From Cristatella mucedo (Eukaryota; Bryozoa; Phylactolaemata; Cristatellidae), in the NCBI GenBank assembly GCA_009760855.2, contig WPIO01000063.1, forward strand, positions 289,001-353,000: 64,000 bases of DNA. The letters are read 5' to 3'. Each line of letters begins with the position of its first letter. Positions within the stretch are counted from its first letter, which is position 1. Shown here one piece after another: positions 59,990 through 64,000 of this stretch. Below the pieces are notes generated by a model. That model had not been told where the DNA came from, did not search any database, and was given only the letters and a program-made list of their open reading frames with translations. The translations under genes and the position numbers were made by a program.

Positions 59990-60475
59990 GTTGGTACAAA
60001 ACTCAACAGCTAGGCTTGTATGTCGATAGCGTGGCAGTTGCCATATTACACCACTTTTCTCAGGCCTCCATTACCTCCCAATCAGACAGTGCATCAAATT
60101 TTACGTTTTCACTTAATTTTAGGTGCCTTCATTCTCTGGCTCCGGCCTACCTATCAAGACTACTCCCCAATCGGACTGCCCACCGTACCCCCTTTTCTGA
60201 CTCAAGTACGCTAGCTGCGCCTCGAACCAACCTCAATCTTATGGAGACCGTCCTTTTAGTTTGCATGCTGCCAATGCTTGGAGTTCTCTTCCATCTGACA
60301 TCACGACATCCCATGACTTGACGGAATTTAGCTGAAAGTGCACTTTTTCCTCGTAGCATTGGCTGTATCCATATGAATTTTCTTTTGCCTGCTTATGCGT
60401 GCTGACATTGTGCACGTTATCATTAGCCGCATTGACACGTTTCCGTTACAAAATTATTGCTATTATCTTTTATCA
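59990..60475 (+). mobile_element. LINE family 1 RT C-terminal fragment
   Basis: The plus strand encodes CLHSLAPAYLSRLLPNRTAH and APRTNLNLMETVL in slightly shifted frames, followed by a 3' UTR segment with TGCTTATGCGTGCTGAC as in the other copies. The terminal tail is missing. Confidence 0.8.
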
Positions 60476-60479
60476 TTAA

Positions 60480-61740
60480 AAAATATTCGCTACTAATTAT
60501 CCGTGGAGACGGATTAAATAGATCGGCCGTTCTATAGGCTAATCCTTGACAGCAGCCGACAAAGTTCCCCAAAAGGTCGGATGAGGCAGCGTGGGACTTG
60601 CCGTAATTACGAGCTGCTCGGCACTTGTTAGCGGTTCATGCGAACTTCAAGTGAACCTATCGGCTAAGTGATTATCTGTGCATACAAGATCGGCACTCAG
60701 AAGAATAAAGTGAGATTGATGCAGCGAGTGATACGCGAAGACCTGGCGGTACCACTCCTCGCTTCCGCGTAAACGAAACGAAGAGTCAGTCTGACATTAG
60801 TCGCCGAATATGCATGAACTATTACACGGTTATCGTGGTCATTTTATCACTTATTATAATTTATTGTGAAAATATAATCAAATACCAGACGGCTATTTAC
60901 CAATTATCTATGCCAGTCAGTTCGGGCACGTGCGTTTACTCAAGTTCAATAATCTATCAAAGGCTATTGAGCTTACTCCAGCCCTGCAAAGCCACTTTTG
61001 GAACTTGGTGGTCGCCAGGGGTAAAGCCAAGACTTTTTGTTAGGGCTAAACCTTGACGTTTCCTTTTCACCATCTAAACGTCATAGCCGTGCTGCTGCTC
61101 CCAACACAGAAAGCAGCAGGATGACATGTCATTTTCCTTGGCTGATGCATGGTCAATACAAAGCTGTCTACTGCAATTGGTTTCCTAAAGTTTAATAGCG
61201 AACTAATAATAAGGCATTCTCATAGAACCCCAAGCGCCCCTAAATCTATTTAAAGATACTTTATCAAGATTTATTGTAGCTACAATAATAAAAATTTCTT
61301 TGATATTAAATTGAAATGATTGCGACAGTTTTCCCAAGCTGAGCCGTGGCTGTTAAAAGTCTCGCAGGCTCTTCTGGTAATATAATGCATGTTGCTACGA
61401 ACTGGCGATTATTTCGGGTGATTATTTCGTCGCAGTGGAGAGGTGTATTGATGGCTTTAAAAATATTCAGTCAACTGAGCCTTCATTTAGAATGCCGCTT
61501 TCATTGGTGCTGCGTTACTTCCTCGGTCCATATCCGGTAATTGCATTGAGCCAAACGAACGTGAAAATTCGCAGTGCGTGAAAAGCTGGTCAGGCACGTG
61601 GTCAAAATGATTCGATATGCTGCACTGCGGCATTAAACTTTGCATTTCTACCAGAAGTAATAATCAATCTGAAGCATGCAACAGGCACTGCACAATCAAT
61701 GGAAACATTAAGTTGGCTGAAAGACCTCTGTCGACGCCGG
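60480..61740. other. Stretch without a supported gene
   Basis: Short AT-rich frames only; none recognisable. Confidence 0.35.
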
Positions 61741-61741
61741 C

Positions 61742-62586
61742 TAGGGTTTCAAAAAAACAGTCATTTTTGAAAAACATCTATTTACTATTTTTAATTTTCA
61801 AAAAACAGCTTTTAACAGCTGTTTTTAATGTTTTTTTCTCTATTTTTTCCTTAATTTTACAGTCAATAGTTTATTTTTAGGATCAGAGAGGTTGCTTATT
61901 CATCCAGTCATACTAAACTTAATTCCATTCTCGAGTTTTTCCTTGATGTCGGCAATAGTTTTGTTTCTCCATTCTTCGTAATCATCATGCACCAGCTTCA
62001 TTACATCGCTTTCGTTCGCTGGAAGTTTGAATCCATTCCGTGAGATTGATACGTTTTATATATACGTTTTGTAGTGATAGCTCTGATCAATATTCCATCA
62101 ATATCCAGATAGGTAACGATCTCCTTAAGACTCTTTAGCCCCAGGAAATCAGCAATCACTTTTCTCTTGTGGTTCACGGGCTTTTCCTTCCCAGAACATT
62201 TGATGCCTTTATTGCATCGTCTACATCGACCTTCGAGCCCTTCTGTAATTAGATTTCATTTTGCGTGTTTGTTTGTTGTGTTTCGTTTCTCGTTTTGCGG
62301 CGTATTTCCTAACTGAAGATATGGTTGAAAAGAACATCATGATTTGTTGATGCCACAAGATCAATTTAATAAATATCTAAGTTCTAGAAAAATAAAAAAA
62401 ATTTCTTTTCCGTTACATATTTCACATCCACTATGAGTGTTAGAGCTTCAGTTATAGCATCTTTTGTTTAGAAAAACTCGTTAGAAACAGTAAAACAGTT
62501 AGAAAAAACAGCTCTTCACTGCTTTTGCAGTTTGGGTGAAAAAAAGCTGTTTTACTGTTACTGTTAAACGGTTACCAGAAACCTTA
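61742..62586 (-). mobile_element. hAT-type DNA transposon relic with transposase fragment
   Basis: The ends are TAGGGTTTC and GAAACCTTA, similar inverted termini that fit the hAT terminal pattern. The flanking octamers ACGCCGGC and ACCCAGAC agree at 5 of 8 positions, as a decayed 8-bp duplication would. Inside, the minus strand (about 62235-61890) reads RRCNKGIKCSGKEKPVNHKR (a BED-finger-like Cys pair), then VIADFLGLKSLKEIV. After a frameshift it reads GFKLPANESDVMKLVHDDYE and IKEKLENGIKFSMT, like the region before the catalytic core of hAT transposases. Internally deleted and dead. Confidence 0.65.
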
Positions 62587-62894
62587 ACCCAGACGGTTGG
62601 TACAGACATCCGGTGTGCGAGCGGCTTTGCAAGAGTTGTATCTGCCCTCTTATCTGATCGCTCATCCTAATGGTCGCTGCTACTTCCGTCGACCAGGTCG
62701 ATGACATCGGCTGTTGCTCTCACCACACTGAGCAAAAGTCTATGCGAACCGTAGCGTAGGACAATCGATCCTCATCGTATGCGTTTTATGCGTACACTTG
62801 GCTTTGAAAGTCGTTCACTTTGGTGCCGCTGGCGAAGAAGCGATAGGCGACGTTGTGAGCCTAAATTTTCCAGAGAGCCGATGGGCAGATTGCA

Positions 62895-62967
62895 GTGCAT
62901 GTAAAGCGCATAGAAATGGATTTAGTTATTTTAGGGTGCTATGCAAATGCCTTATTATTATTATTAA
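62895..62967 (+). mobile_element. LINE family 1 3' tail
   Basis: TGTAAAGCGCATAGAAATGG, TTTTAGGGTGCTATGCAAATG and ATTATTATTATTA match the family tail. Confidence 0.7.
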
Positions 62968-63353
62968 CAGCGATGAACAAAGAAAAGTCCTCAGGATAAT
63001 GGGCTTGCGTGCCAACCTTATTCAAACCCACAAGATAATGGATAATGAACTCAAGTTGCCTTTTTCACTGGAAGTCGAGCTCCTTCGCTCATTAATTTTT
63101 GGCTAAACTCGACTGATTGATTGTCTTTTAAATGATAACTATTTTTTTAGGACTATTAATCTATTCGAAAATGAATACAATTCAGATTTACTAAAGAATA
63201 GAACAATTAAAAATGTATTACTGCATTGCTCACAAAGGCAGATTTTGTGGTGAGTAATGGCGGTTTTTATTCCTGTGAGACGTAAGCAATTGCAAAATAG
63301 CACTTACATCCCGGAACAAATGGAAAATTCAAGTTTTTGCATACTAATAATAT

Positions 63354-63504
63354 TAGCTGATTTTTGTCAGCTTCATTTTTTATAGCAGCAGAGTGGATAC
63401 AACGGCTATCACCACCGCTTGTAGTGGCCAATAGAGGATCGCCCACTGCAGAACTTGAACTAAGACCTAGGTCGTGAAAAGCTAGCACCTTACCTCCTAC
63501 AGCA
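63354..63504 (-). mobile_element. SINE-B copy, diverged
   Basis: An inverted copy with tail TAGCTGATTTTTGTCAGC at the left and CCTAGGTCGTGAAAAGCTAG near the head. The B-box is degraded. Confidence 0.7.
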
Positions 63505-63849
63505 GAATTGACATAACTCGGAACGAGTATTATAATCAAGCCAGTAGGCTGCACATTCGGCCATGTCATTACTGCCTTCTCGAGCCTGGTTTGTTTCGCC
63601 CGACCCTGAGGTTGGAAGAAAATGAGGGGCAATATCTTGTCAGCTTATTGCCCCCTCCAGCACGCCCTAGCACTTCCCCACCACTCGACAGTTCTGCAGG
63701 GGGATTCGGCTACCAAAACAGCTCGATTGACGCCGCCCCGTGCATAGTCAGGATCGTTTTCCAGAGGGCTATAATTTTTTCTTTTTCATAGTAGCATTCG
63801 TATTTTTAGAGTTACTAAAAAGATAATTCTTCCTAGACCGATCCAAAGC

Positions 63850-63965
63850 GTCTCACTGGTTTGACCAATAGGTCAAGTGTTCAAACTTTATCCAGGGTCG
63901 TGGGCTGGAGGCCTGCAGCAAATGTAAAGCGACTGAATAGAGGTCAAGTTCTCCTAGAGGGCAAG
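63850..63965 (+). mobile_element. SINE-A-like copy, diverged
   Basis: GGTTTGACCAATAGGTCAAG, GTCGTGGGCTGGAGGCC and AGCGACTGAATAGAGGTC follow the SINE-A order. Notably GCAGCAAATGTAAAGC, a LINE family 1 segment, sits between the head and tail. Confidence 0.65.
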
Positions 63966-64000
63966 TTGTGGTTTGACTCTCCGACAGCAAGCAAGCGATG

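Overview
This is a eukaryotic nuclear window from an animal, most likely an invertebrate that I cannot place further. The evidence is GT-AG introns, two recognisable animal gene families, and very dense retroposon and microsatellite content. No bacterial operon structure, CRISPR array, rRNA gene or functional tRNA gene is visible.

Two protein-coding genes are supported. (1) On the minus strand at about 6.0-8.9 kb are the N-terminal coding exons of a neurabin/spinophilin-type PP1 scaffold. A long low-complexity exon is followed by two short exons, and the last carries the conserved acidic stretch and the RVxF PP1-docking motif. The PDZ and coiled-coil exons are not found and probably lie off the left edge. 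(2) On the plus strand at 24.9-48.95 kb is a complete puromycin-sensitive aminopeptidase (NPEPPS, M1 family). It has 21 exons whose phases all agree, giving 916 residues with GAMEN, HELAH plus distal Glu, and the catalytic Tyr. An upstream methionine adds an Arg-rich N-terminal extension. The two genes diverge across about 16 kb that includes a CpG-rich block (19.5-24.9 kb).

Most of the rest is mobile DNA. There are two families of CR1/L2-like non-LTR retrotransposons: family 1 has an (ATT)n tail, and family 2 has a shared 3' end reading GAGATACA. There are two tRNA-derived SINE families. SINE-A shares its 3' hairpin with LINE family 1, which suggests a partner relationship; SINE-B has an unrelated tail. 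Two copies of one Ty3/gypsy-type LTR are present, one solo with a 4-bp target duplication and one followed by a tRNA-Trp-type primer-binding site. There is also a Tc1-type transposase pseudogene and a hAT relic.

The features I would look at first are: the SINE/LINE shared 3' hairpin; a 22-bp-stem hairpin in the last NPEPPS intron; a diverged extra copy of an NPEPPS exon lying out of order between exons 9 and 10; a 57.6-59.5 kb repeat array whose two halves face each other in inverted orientation; and the LTR pair.

Layout: 1-5.9 kb, putative neurabin intron with SINE/LINE copies and microsatellites; 6.0-8.9 kb, neurabin exons; 9-19 kb, LINE/SINE fragments and AGAC/CT tracts; 19.5-24.9 kb, CpG-rich sequence with one LTR; 24.9-49 kb, NPEPPS, whose 9-kb first intron is full of LINE, Tc1 and SINE insertions; 50-57.4 kb, a long LINE, a solo LTR, an (AC)n tract and a second LINE; 57.6-59.5 kb, the inverted array; 59.7-64 kb, SINE/LINE fragments and a hAT relic.
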